In this document: positions 41,557 through 49,267 of the stretch, piece after piece
Layout of the letters: each line of letters opens with the position of its first letter
Numbering within the stretch: position 1 is the first letter of the stretch
NCBI GenBank assembly: GCA_044426085.1
Contig: JAWXUU010000008.1
Span: 1-64,000, forward strand
DNA length: 64,000 nucleotides
Origin: JAWXUU01 sp044426085
Lineage (GTDB): Bacteria > Bacillota > Clostridia > Christensenellales > CAMQZB01
Reading direction: 5' to 3'
Program-made: the position numbers and the translations under genes
The notes under the pieces: model-generated
Databases searched by the model: none
The model's input: the letters and a program-made list of their open reading frames with translations, nothing else
Told to the model about the DNA's origin: nothing

Positions 41557-42948
41557 ATGGCTACGATAGTTAAGAGGGAAAACAATAACAGTATAGTTTA
41601 TAAGTTTCAAGTGAAATATAAAGACAAAGGCAGTGGCAAGGTTGTGGTGAAATCCACAACTTGGACACCGCCACCAAAGATGACAGCAAAGCAAGCGGAG
41701 CGTGAGGCTGTGATTGAGGCAATGAAGTATGAAAATAAAATCAAGGAAATGGCGAATGCGTGCGGTGACAGCGTTGCTGATGAGAAGCTGACATTTGCGG
41801 AGTTTTCCAAAATTTGGCTTGCTAAGTGCGAGAGCGAGAACAGCGTTTCCTATTATATGAACTCACGCTCCACTGTTGAGGGCATCAACAAATATATCGG
41901 TGGATATAAGTTGAACGAGCTGACACCGAGGATCATACAAAGCTACTTCAACAAGCTAGACAAGCTGGAAAAAGTGACATATAAGGTATATCCAAAAGCT
42001 GAAGAAGTCAGGAAAATGATGGAGGGAAAACCCATCACATTCACCGAGCTATCGGCGAAAGTGGGGCAAGCGGCCGTGGTTTCATCACTCAAAGGGCGAA
42101 CACTCAGCAAGGGCAAAGCAGACAAAATAGCGAAGATTTTAGGGGTCAAAACAGAGCGTTTATACGACATCGAAAAGACAACAACGCCCTACGCTCACGA
42201 AACAATACATAAAATAAAGCGAACAATGCGTGCGATTATGTCGCTTGCGAAAAAACAAAGATTAGTGACCGACAACTTCGCCTCGGCGGAATATATCGAC
42301 AGTCCAAGACGGCAGAAAAAAGAAGTGGACTATCTGAGTGATGAAGAAGTGGGTAAGTTATACGCTGTGCTTGATAGTTGGCAGACCATTCAGCAGAAAA
42401 CGGCGGTGATGACTGTGCTGATGACGGGAATAAGGCGAGGCGAACTGTGTGGACTTGACTGGGAAGATTTGGACCTTGAAGATGGAATCTTGCAAATAAA
42501 GCGAAGTGTTTCGGTGGTCATCGGTGTGGGAAAAGTGGAAAAGCAACCAAAAACCAACAGCAGTTTTCGAAGTATCAGCATAGGTGAAAAACTCACGAAA
42601 CAGCTTGCGGAATACAAAAAATGGCAAGAAGAAAAGCGGGCTTCTCTCGGCGATGCGTGGAAAGGCACAACAAGAGTGTTCACTGGCGAGTTCGGCGACA
42701 AGATAGGTCCAAACATAACGCTGAAATGGTTTCAATCAATGTGCGAAACTGCAGGCCTCCGAAAAGTGACACTGCACTCTCTTCGCCACACAAACATAAC
42801 AATGCAAATCACAGCGGGAGTTCCAATATCCATAGTGTCCGCAAGGGCAGGTCACGCCAAAACATCAACCACAACAGATATCTACACCCACTTCCTAAAA
42901 AGCGGTGATAGAGATGCCGCAAAGAAAATCGATGCGATGTTTGGGTGA
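41557..42948 (+). CDS. int: Tyrosine integrase with an inserted helix-turn-helix
   Basis: 463 aa. An N-terminal arm-binding region and SAM-like core-binding domain are followed by the catalytic domain with Arg in TGIRRGELCGLDW, His-x-x-Arg in LHSLRHTNITM, His in AGHAKTSTT and Tyr in DIYTHFL. Between residues about 145 and 207 lies an extra XRE-like segment (FTELSAKVGQAAVVSSLKGR, ADKIAKILGVKTERLYDIEK) inside the core-binding part. It lies 195 bp from the tRNA-Glu gene used as attachment site. Its 3' end matches the remnant at 13442. Ribosome site GGGAGG. Confidence 0.95.
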   Translation: MATIVKRENNNSIVYKFQVKYKDKGSGKVVVKSTTWTPPPKMTAKQAEREAVIEAMKYENKIKEMANACGDSVADEKLTFAEFSKIWLAKCESENSVSYYMNSRSTVEGINKYIGGYKLNELTPRIIQSYFNKLDKLEKVTYKVYPKAEEVRKMMEGKPITFTELSAKVGQAAVVSSLKGRTLSKGKADKIAKILGVKTERLYDIEKTTTPYAHETIHKIKRTMRAIMSLAKKQRLVTDNFASAEYIDSPRRQKKEVDYLSDEEVGKLYAVLDSWQTIQQKTAVMTVLMTGIRRGELCGLDWEDLDLEDGILQIKRSVSVVIGVGKVEKQPKTNSSFRSISIGEKLTKQLAEYKKWQEEKRASLGDAWKGTTRVFTGEFGDKIGPNITLKWFQSMCETAGLRKVTLHSLRHTNITMQITAGVPISIVSARAGHAKTSTTTDIYTHFLKSGDRDAAKKIDAMFG

Positions 42949-43014
42949 AAATGATTATAAAAAAGAATAAGAAGAATCGTGATTGTCGCAGTTTTGCTGC
43001 GATTTTTTACGTTC

Positions 43015-43038
43015 AGGGTGCAAAATAGGGTGCAAAAT
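43015..43038. repeat. Paired GGGTGCAAAA repeats, possible integrase arm sites at attR
   Basis: AGGGTGCAAAATAGGGTGCA.. is found here just inside the right end, with related copies inside the left end (about 18667) and in the older scar (18205). Role as integrase-binding sites is inferred from position. Confidence 0.5.
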
Positions 43039-43143
43039 TTGGGGGTGTAAAATCCGGCTTTTTTGCAAATGTAATAATATGCAAGAAAACTGCAAATATA
43101 CGCACTAAATAAAGAAAAACGTGCATGTTTATGCACGTTTTAG

Positions 43144-43218
43144 TGGTGACCCCTAGCAGGGTTGAACTGCTGATTCCACCTTGAGAGGGTAGCGTCTTGA
43201 CCGCTTGACCAAGGGGCC
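43144..43218 (-). tRNA. tRNA-Glu (anticodon CUC)
   Basis: 75 nt with an encoded CCA. The acceptor stem GGCCCCT pairs with AGGGGTC, the anticodon stem CTACC/GGTGG encloses CUCUCAA, and the T arm reads GCAGGGTTCAACCC-like on the minus strand. The 3' 45 bp are duplicated at 18484, so this is the integration target; insertion restored a functional gene. Confidence 0.92.
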
Positions 43219-43479
43219 GTGGAATATATTGTTATTATATTCCTATTTTTGTAATTTGTCAACAAGGCGGAGCTTTACTCTGCAAGTAAAAAGGAAAATA
43301 GGCTTTGCTATGCGAGCTTGCGGAAAAGTAAAACCCAAGGCTAAGCATTTGCTATGCTCGTGCAATCAACATACTAGATATTGTAAAAAGTGCAAGCACG
43401 GCGAAGCACCACGCCGAATTTTTTCCTTCTCACTTTTTTCTTGCAGTGCCAGGCATTGCACTCCTTTTTTCTTGCAACG
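43219..43479. repeat. Intergenic palindromic and tandem repeats upstream of tRNA-Glu and nrdG end
   Basis: Contains a degenerate version of the nested elements (GCATTTGCTATGCTCGTGCA near 43346 facing GTGCAAGCACGGCGAAGC near 43389) and a direct repeat TTTTTTCTTGCA..GGCATTGCA at about 43435 and 43465, the second copy ending in the nrdG stop codon region. No gene seen. Confidence 0.5.
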
Positions 43480-43980
43480 CTAGGCATTGCATATCTCGCC
43501 ATTTTTCAATTTCAAGATTCTTTGATTTTTTGAACCGCGGAATTTCAAGGTGATGTCTTTTTCTTCAAGAACAAACTTGCCGTCTACAAGGACGTCTATC
43601 ATTTTCAGGATTTCGTCGGTGTGTGTGAAGTTTGCGACGCCACCTTTTGCGAGTTGTTGAAAGGTGAAACCGGAATAACACCACACGTCTTTTTGTGGAA
43701 AACGCACTTTGAATTCCTTCAAAATTCCATAAACGCAGTCTTGATTTTCCTTTTCCATAGGCTCGCCACCAAGAAGCGACAGCCCTTGGATATATGATTT
43801 ATCAAGCGCGGAAAAAAGCTTTTCTTTCGCACAATCGTCAAAAACTTCGCCGTATTCAAAATCCCACGCGACAGTATTGAAGCAACCTTTGCAGGCGTGT
43901 CTGCACCCCGAAACGAAAAGTGAAACTCGCACGCCCTCGCCGTTTGCGATGTCTGTTGTTTTGATTTCTGCGTAATTCAT
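43480..43980 (-). CDS. nrdG: Anaerobic ribonucleotide reductase activating protein (radical SAM)
   Basis: 166 aa. The motif CRHACKGC supplies the CxxxCxxC ligands of the [4Fe-4S] cluster. LLGGEPM and DVWCYSGFT are typical of NrdG. It generates the glycyl radical on NrdD using SAM. I start at 43980, where GGAG lies 6 bp upstream, 16 bp after the nrdD stop; an open frame extends into nrdD without a ribosome site. Works only under anaerobic conditions. Confidence 0.95.
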   Translation of the reverse strand: MNYAEIKTTDIANGEGVRVSLFVSGCRHACKGCFNTVAWDFEYGEVFDDCAKEKLFSALDKSYIQGLSLLGGEPMEKENQDCVYGILKEFKVRFPQKDVWCYSGFTFQQLAKGGVANFTHTDEILKMIDVLVDGKFVLEEKDITLKFRGSKNQRILKLKNGEICNA

Positions 43981-43996
43981 GTTATCTCCGAAATTT

Positions 43997-46150
43997 TTAT
44001 AGGTGCAAAACCCTATCTTTGATTTCTTTTGTTCTGCCTTGATTCCAATATTGTGTGCCGATATATCCACAAGTGCGCCTTGCAACGTTCATGGTTGTTT
44101 GGTCGCGATTTTGGCAATTTGGGCATTCCCAAACAAGCTTACCACCATCATCAACAATCATGATTTCACCGTCGAAACCGCATTTTTGGCAGTGGTCACT
44201 TTTTGTGTTGAGCTCGGCATACATAATGTTGTCGTAAATAAACTTCATGATTTCAAGAACGGCAGGGATGTTGTCTTGCATGTTCGGAACTTCAACATAA
44301 GAAATCGCACCGCCCGTTGAAAGTGCTTGGAACGCGCTTTCAAATTGCAGTTTAGAAAAAGCGTCGATTTCTTCTGTGACGTGAACGTGGTATGAATTTG
44401 TGATATAACTTCTGTCGGTGATGCCCTTGATTATGCCAAAGCGTTTTTGCAAGCATTTTGCAAATTTATAAGTTGTGCTTTCAAGGGGAGTGCCGTATAT
44501 GCCAAACCCAATAGAAGTTTCCTCTTTCCATTTGTCGCAAGCGTCGTTCATTTTTGTCATGATTGCAATCGCAAGGTCTTTGCCACCTTCCGAAGTGTGC
44601 GAACAGCCAGTCAAAAACTTCACGCATTCGTAAAGCCCTGCGTATCCAAGCGAAATTGTTGAATATCTACCGTATAAAAGCTTGTCAATAGTTTCCCCTG
44701 GTGCAAGCCTAGCAATCGCTCCGTTTTGCCACAAGATTGGTGCAACGTCAGAAACTGTGCCTTTCAAGCGGTTGTGACGCTCCATAAGCGCACGATAGCA
44801 AAGGTCTAAACGCTCTTGCATGATTTCCCAAAACGTCGCAATGTCGCCACGTGAAGATAGCGCAACGTCAACAAGGTTGAGCGTCACAACACCTTGGTTG
44901 AATCTGCCGTAAAATTTATATTCGCCATTCTCATCTTTCCATGGTGTGAGCGCCGATCTGCAACCCATAACAGGGAAACAGTTGTCTTCTTTCAACTTTT
45001 TCATCACCTTTTCAGAAATATAATCGGGAACAAGTCGCTTTGCAGTGCACTTTGCAGAAAGCTCAGTCAAGTGATAATATTTGCTGTCAGCGTGAATGTT
45101 GTCCTCTTCAAGCACGTATATAAGTTTTGGGAACGCTGGGGTAACCCAAACGCCGTGTTCATTTTTCACGCCTTGAAGTCTTTGGGTGATAGTTTCTTCA
45201 ATAATAAGAGCCATGTCGTCTTTTTCTTGCTGAGATTTAGTCTCGCCAAGATACATGAAGACAGTCACGAAAGGTGCTTGTCCGTTTGTTGTCATAAGTG
45301 TGACAACTTGGTATTGAATTGTTTGAATTCCCTTCTTGATTTCTTGTTTCAAACGCTTTTCCACAATGGCAGAAATTTTTTCTTCGCTCGCGTTCAAGCC
45401 TTCAAGTTCTTGCATAACATCGCGTTTGATTTTCTCGCGCGAAACGTTCACGAAAGGTGCAAGGTGGGCAAGGCTGATGCTTTGACCGCCGTATTGCGAA
45501 GATGCAACTTGCGCGATGATTTGCGTTGCAATGTTGCAAGCTGTTGAAAAACTGTGTGGTCTTTCAATCATAGTCCCGCTTATCACAGTGCCGTTTGAAA
45601 GCATGTCCTCAAGATTCACCAAATCACAGTTGTGCATGTGGTGGGCGAAATAATCCATATCGTGAAAGTGAATAAGCCCATCATCGTGCGCCTTTGTGAT
45701 TTCAGCCGGCAAAAGCATTCTGCGCGTCAAGTCTTTGGAAACTTCACCCGCCATATAATCGCGTTGCACGCTGTTCACCGTTGGGTTTTTGTTGGAATTT
45801 TCTTGCTTGACTTCTTCGTTCACGCATTCAATAAGACTTAAAATCTTGTCGTCAGTCGTGTTGGACTTTCTTATCATGTTGCGCTTGTATCGGTAAGTGA
45901 TGTAGGCTCTCGCAAGTGCATGAGTCCCCATCGCCATCAATTGGTTTTCCACCATGTCTTGAATCTCTTCCACCTCAAGCGAACGATTAATACGCTCGCA
46001 AGCAATAACAACCTTCTTTGTCACATATTCAATATCTTCCTTCTCAAGTCTGTGCTCCAAAGCCACATTGCCATTCGCCTTTTCAATCGCATCAGCAATC
46101 TTCAAACCATCAAATTCAACTTCTTGCCCATTCCTTTTAATAACTTTCAT
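43997..46150 (-). CDS. nrdD: Anaerobic ribonucleoside-triphosphate reductase (class III)
   Basis: 717 aa. An ATP-cone (residues 1-90, KVIKRNGQEVEF...AYITYRYKRN) allosterically senses ATP/dATP. The catalytic barrel follows, then a zinc site (CQKCGF, CPNCQNRD) and the glycyl radical loop RRTCGYIG at about 691-698. It reduces ribonucleotides to deoxyribonucleotides without oxygen. Two NrdR boxes lie upstream. As the only ribonucleotide reductase in the window it supports an anaerobic lifestyle. Confidence 0.97.
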   Translation of the reverse strand: MKVIKRNGQEVEFDGLKIADAIEKANGNVALEHRLEKEDIEYVTKKVVIACERINRSLEVEEIQDMVENQLMAMGTHALARAYITYRYKRNMIRKSNTTDDKILSLIECVNEEVKQENSNKNPTVNSVQRDYMAGEVSKDLTRRMLLPAEITKAHDDGLIHFHDMDYFAHHMHNCDLVNLEDMLSNGTVISGTMIERPHSFSTACNIATQIIAQVASSQYGGQSISLAHLAPFVNVSREKIKRDVMQELEGLNASEEKISAIVEKRLKQEIKKGIQTIQYQVVTLMTTNGQAPFVTVFMYLGETKSQQEKDDMALIIEETITQRLQGVKNEHGVWVTPAFPKLIYVLEEDNIHADSKYYHLTELSAKCTAKRLVPDYISEKVMKKLKEDNCFPVMGCRSALTPWKDENGEYKFYGRFNQGVVTLNLVDVALSSRGDIATFWEIMQERLDLCYRALMERHNRLKGTVSDVAPILWQNGAIARLAPGETIDKLLYGRYSTISLGYAGLYECVKFLTGCSHTSEGGKDLAIAIMTKMNDACDKWKEETSIGFGIYGTPLESTTYKFAKCLQKRFGIIKGITDRSYITNSYHVHVTEEIDAFSKLQFESAFQALSTGGAISYVEVPNMQDNIPAVLEIMKFIYDNIMYAELNTKSDHCQKCGFDGEIMIVDDGGKLVWECPNCQNRDQTTMNVARRTCGYIGTQYWNQGRTKEIKDRVLHL

Positions 46151-46195
46151 TCTTTCCCCTTTAGTCTAAATAAATTAGTAGCTAAAACCATACAT

Positions 46196-46245
46196 AACAC
46201 TACATATAGTGGTAGCTTATACATAATACCACTATATATAGTGTT
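46196..46245 (-). promoter_or_regulatory. Two NrdR boxes upstream of nrdDG
   Basis: AACACTACATATAGTGGT (46196-46213) and ACCACTATATATAGTGTT (46228-46245) match the NrdR consensus ACACWATATATWGTGT. Their centres are 32 bp apart, three helical turns, the spacing normally seen for NrdR binding. NrdR with dATP would repress the operon. Confidence 0.85.
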
Positions 46246-46259
46246 TGTCAATTATTTAA

Positions 46260-46475
46260 ACAAATAAATTAATGCAAAAATTTAGTGAAAAAACCTATAA
46301 AATAAACAAAAAAATGAGTGGCGAAGCCAAAAAAAGTGGCGATGCCAAAAAAGGAGTGGCGAAGCCCACTCAAATAAAAAAGAACCAGCGAAGCTCCCCA
46401 AATCCGTACGCCCATTTGCCCCTATGGCAGCGGTGACTTTCTGCAGTTCTGCGATTTATGTTGGGTTTTGTGCGG
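46260..46475. other. Intergenic region with a truncated hairpin-element copy
   Basis: Short repeats GTGGCGAAGCC (three near 46317-46370) are followed by CTCCCCAAATCCGTACGCCC..ATGGCAGCGGTGACTTTC (about 46393-46442), which matches the left flank and start of the hairpin at 48280-48331 and then stops. No gene. Confidence 0.6.
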
Positions 46476-47048
46476 CTATTTCATGCGGTATATATCGTCG
46501 TCATCGCCAGCTTTATAAACATCGCCACCACGCAAAATAGGTCGGCGTGCAGATAGATATTTGGATATTGGAATAACAACAAAAATGATTGTTGGAACAG
46601 TTGATGCAAGCGCAATGCAAGCAAACGGCAAGAATTTATCGGTGCAACCCCAAGTCAGTGTGCTTAATGTTGCGACTATCCAAAATATATTGTTGCCTAC
46701 TATCAAAATGTCAATGGTGTTTCTCTTGTCGCTTCTTTCATCGTGATATGCTTGATAGTTGGTCGCTTCTCTCTCGCGCCACTTGCGTTCAGGATATCGA
46801 TACCATTTGTCACCCTTCATTGCATCTTCCATAAGCGGGAGAGCAACGTAGATCATCGCCATCAAAAATGATGTCGCGCCATAAGATATAGCGACAACAA
46901 ACCAAAGCAAAATCTCATCCGAAACAGGGTTTTCTTGTGCGTATCCGCCACCAACAAGAACCACCAAAAAAATAGCAATCCACCCCAAAAATCCGTTTAC
47001 CACCAAAAATGCAGATATTCCCTTTTTAAATTTTGAAAACTTTTTCAT
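46476..47048 (-). CDS. Unknown membrane protein, four predicted TM helices
   Basis: 190 aa. Hydrophobic segments lie near residues 12-34, 45-70, 115-135 and 140-160. A charged loop with Tyr/Arg/Glu (KWYRYPERKWREREATNYQA) separates pairs. Not recognised. Monocistronic on the minus strand, between nrdD and the type III toxin-antitoxin locus. Confidence 0.65.
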   Translation of the reverse strand: MKKFSKFKKGISAFLVVNGFLGWIAIFLVVLVGGGYAQENPVSDEILLWFVVAISYGATSFLMAMIYVALPLMEDAMKGDKWYRYPERKWREREATNYQAYHDERSDKRNTIDILIVGNNIFWIVATLSTLTWGCTDKFLPFACIALASTVPTIIFVVIPISKYLSARRPILRGGDVYKAGDDDDIYRMK

Positions 47049-47191
47049 GTTGTATTCCTTGTGTTGTGTTTATAATTCATTTCCGTAATTATACACCAAT
47101 CGTGCAAATATTGCAATAGTATATAGTGTCAAGTAAAATTTAAAAATACTTGACAATTAAATCAAGTATGTATTATTATATGTAGGAAAAT

Positions 47192-47220
47192 GGTCGGCAT
47201 GAAGACCTAAAACTCATGTC
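47192..47220 (+). ncRNA. Orphan copy of the dinD-leader pseudoknot
   Basis: GGTC-GGCATGA-a-GACC-TAAAAC-TCATGTC is nearly identical to unit 2 of the leader at 17305, with the one change in stem 2 preserving pairing as G-U. A promoter-like TTGACA (47150) and TATTAT precede it. No dinD gene follows, so it is a relic or a free-standing small RNA. Confidence 0.6.
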
Positions 47221-47338
47221 GATTTTAAGAGTGACTTAGGTTGTTCTTATTTTTGTTTGAATAACTTTTTTGGTAATTTATAAATTTCATGTTACGGTGC
47301 GTAAAAAATGATTATGTGAATATAATATATTAATAGTA

Positions 47339-47367
47339 TTGACATATATTGATATATGTGATATTAT
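47339..47367 (+). promoter_or_regulatory. Promoter of the type III toxin-antitoxin locus
   Basis: TTGACA (47339-47344), 17 bp, TATTAT (47362-47367), with transcription predicted to begin at the first antitoxin repeat. Confidence 0.75.
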
Positions 47368-47376
47368 AACTATAGA

Positions 47377-47462
47377 AATGGTGCGAGGGTAGCACCGCAA
47401 AAAGAAGTCCCGAACGAAGAATGGTGCGAGGGTAGCACCGTAAAAAGAAGTCCCGAACGAAT
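47377..47462 (+). ncRNA. Type III antitoxin RNA: two tandem 43-nt repeats
   Basis: Two 43-nt units (47377-47419, 47420-47462) differ at only two positions. Each can form GGTGC/GCACC with loop GAGGGTA whose GGG can pair with the downstream CCC of GTCCCG, an H-type pseudoknot with an A-rich linker. Promoter, short repeats, terminator, then toxin gene is the defining layout of type III systems, where the RNA repeats bind and inhibit the endoribonuclease. Confidence 0.85.
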
Positions 47463-47465
47463 ATT

Positions 47466-47488
47466 ATGCCCTTGCTTAGCAGGGGCAT
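47466..47488 (+). terminator. Leaky terminator between antitoxin RNA and toxin
   Basis: ATGCCC-ttgcttagca-GGGGCAT, then T-rich sequence. In type III systems this terminator sets the excess of antitoxin RNA over toxin mRNA. Confidence 0.75.
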
Positions 47489-47509
47489 ATTTATATTACT
47501 AAGGAAAAT

Positions 47510-47971
47510 ATGAGTAAGAAATTTATATTATGTAAGCTAACGCAAAAGTTTTTTAGTGATTATCCTAAAGACCAATATCCAGAGTTTGAGGAAAAAATTG
47601 GTAGACCATATGTTGTATTTGTGATTACAATAGGTGGCAATAAGTTTGGACTGCCATTAAGAACTAATGTAAGACATGGATCATGTTATAAATTTAAGTC
47701 AACAACAAGGAATACATCGTCATCTACGGGGATTGATTTTTCAAAAGCTGTAATTTTAAATAATCCTTTGTATATTGGTTTAGAAACAACAATAGACAAT
47801 CGAGAATATATTGAATTGGATGGTAAGATAATTCATATCATGAAAAAGTTTGAAATGTATTTAAATAAATACGTTAACTATAAAAACAAAGGTGTTGTGG
47901 ATAAAAATATTGAATACACATATAGATATTCAACTTTGCAATACTATCATAATGAATTGGGAATTAAATAA
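47510..47971 (+). CDS. Type III toxin, TenpIN/ToxN-like endoribonuclease
   Basis: 153 aa. RPYVVFVITIGGNKFGLPLR, then N-x-x-H-G, TGIDFSKAVILN and a final RYSTLQYYHNEL match the TenpN branch of type III toxins as I remember it (RPY..vl..i....faiPLRsni.H; gLDysKAvvi; YSTLQYFh). ToxN-type enzymes cut mRNA and their own antitoxin RNA, and act in phage defence and plasmid maintenance. Ribosome site AAGGAAA. It lies between nrdDG and tRNA-Glu(UUC), in what looks like an integration scar. Confidence 0.85.
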   Translation: MSKKFILCKLTQKFFSDYPKDQYPEFEEKIGRPYVVFVITIGGNKFGLPLRTNVRHGSCYKFKSTTRNTSSSTGIDFSKAVILNNPLYIGLETTIDNREYIELDGKIIHIMKKFEMYLNKYVNYKNKGVVDKNIEYTYRYSTLQYYHNELGIK

Positions 47972-48320
47972 ACAAACAAAAACAAGGAGTTTTCCTTGTT
48001 TTTTTGCTGTTTTTATATGTAAAGATGCCAAAAATTGACTGAATACCGTATAGATACTAGGGTTTTGGGGTGTCAGGGTGCCAAAAAGGGTGCCTTTTTT
48101 GGTTTTTGATGAGTTGATACTATATGATTTAGAGAAAAACATGGATATATTCATAAAAAAGAGCGCACGCAGTGCCGCTCCCCAAAAAAGAGCCAGCGAA
48201 GCGAAGCTCCTCCAAAAAAATAGCGAGCGAAGCAACGCTCCCCCCTTCCAATAAAAAAATTGAAAGAGCCAGCGAAGCGAAGCTCCCCAAATCCGTACAG
48301 CCCATTTACCCCCTATGGCA

Positions 48321-48431
48321 GCGGTGACTTTCAAATATGGTGCAAATGCAAAGGAAGTGGGGTGCAGGCAATACTTCTCGTATGCCAAACCCCATTTTCA
48401 AAGCAGTTGCGCCATATTTGGAAGCCACCGC
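48321..48431. repeat. Long hairpin element downstream of tRNA-Glu(UUC)
   Basis: Arms of about 50 bp: GCGGTGACTTTCAAATATGG.. on the left and ..CCATATTTGGAAGCCACCGC on the right, with a 12-nt loop. ATGCAAAGGAAG and TTTTCAAAGCAGT are shared with 18328-18434, whereas CAAATATGG/CCATATTTG replaces GCGAAATTTTCG/CCGCGGAAATTTC there; pairing is kept although the bases differ. Confidence 0.75.
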
Positions 48432-48437
48432 GGGGCA

Positions 48438-48501
48438 GGGTCACCACAAGAAATAAAAACACCATCATTTCTGATGGTGTTTTTATTTCTTGTGGTGACC
48501 C
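48438..48501. terminator. 30-bp perfect palindrome ending in the tRNA-Glu(UUC) 3' terminus
   Basis: 48438-48467 and 48472-48501 are perfect reverse complements with loop TTTC. The outer nine bases GGGTCACCA mirror the tRNA 3' end (acceptor strand plus CCA). The inner part is a terminator stem ACACCATCA/TGATGGTGT with A/T tracts for the tRNA transcribed on the minus strand. Confidence 0.8.
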
Positions 48502-48567
48502 CTGGGAGAATCGAACTCCCGTTACCACCGTGAAAGGGTGGTGTCTTGACCGCTTGACCAAGGGGCC
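48493..48567 (-). tRNA. tRNA-Glu (anticodon UUC)
   Basis: 75 nt with encoded CCA. GGCCCCTTGGTCAAGCGG begins the gene and the anticodon arm CCACC-CTTTCAC-GGTGG gives anticodon UUC. T arm GGGAGTTCGATTCTCCC. First of three clustered tRNAs on this strand in map order (transcribed last). Confidence 0.95.
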
Positions 48568-48584
48568 TTGAATTGTGAATTGAA

Positions 48585-48661
48585 TGGTACCGGCGAGTAG
48601 ATTCGAACTACTGACCTATCGGGTATGAACCGATTGCTCTAACCAACTGAGCCACGCCGGC
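48585..48661 (-). tRNA. tRNA-Met, elongator (anticodon CAU)
   Basis: 77 nt. GCCGGCGTGGCTCAGTTGG starts the gene; anticodon loop TTCATAC in stem ATCGG/CCGAT gives CAU; the acceptor is fully paired (G1-C72) as in elongator tRNA-Met, and CCA is encoded. A C34-modified tRNA-Ile is a less likely alternative. Confidence 0.88.
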
Positions 48662-48673
48662 TTAGATTTTAAA

Positions 48674-48751
<78 letters not shown>

Positions 48752-49171
48752 ATATGTCAACTCAAAGTTGCTTATCTAGTATACGCAATTTGGGGGCTGT
48801 TGTCAACTGTTTTTCACAACTTTTTCGAAAATATTTTCATAAATTTGAAATTATTTGCAAAATTGAGATAAATTTGCTGTCAAACCTTAAGTCCGTGGTA
48901 ATTATAACAGAAAACAATCGGCTTGGAAAGTGTTTTGGGGCATTTTTCGAAAATATTTTCGCATTTCGGGGCAATTTGGTTAAATTTTTTTATAAATTGG
49001 TGGCGAATGTTTGAAAAAATACATAAACTGCAATATGGCCATGGTTATTCTTTTGACTAGCGAAAAATTTTTCGATTATATATATGCCGTGTGCGGGTGA
49101 AAATAAAACATTCATTTGCACGCGGTGTACATAAAAAAAGATAAAAATACTCAAAATGTTACTCTTTCGCA

Positions 49172-49200
49172 TTGACAAATACTTTTTTCTTTGATAGAAT
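49172..49200 (+). promoter_or_regulatory. Promoter of the RAYT-like gene
   Basis: TTGACA (49172-49177), 17 bp, TAGAAT (49195-49200). Confidence 0.7.
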
Positions 49201-49267
49201 TTAAAGGCACCTATTGCTCCAAACATAACATAAAGGCAATGGGGACATGCATACGAGGGGAAAAATT

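Larger units (their letters stand above)
18484..43188. mobile_element. 24.7-kb integrative element in tRNA-Glu(CUC), defence cargo
   Basis: Bounded by 45-bp direct repeats, with excisionase and tyrosine integrase genes next to the tRNA end. Gene order: XRE repressor; DUF4116-like/metallophosphoesterase; PD-(D/E)XK; KAP ATPase and membrane protein; R-M operon; CBASS; LexA-like; HTH-like proteins; primase-helicase; small proteins; DUF6088 regulator; GNAT pair; xis; int. All genes point the same way. No structural phage or conjugation genes are seen, so it most resembles a satellite-like or mobilisable genomic island that depends on helpers for transfer. Confidence 0.9.

Noticed and set aside
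43219..43479. Plus-strand frame of about 90 codons upstream of tRNA-Glu
   Set aside because: It is composed of repeat-family sequence, lacks a ribosome site and would read through palindromic arms.
47377..47462. Two 43-bp repeats considered as CRISPR
   Set aside because: No spacers between the units; promoter, terminator and toxin gene order fits a type III antitoxin instead.
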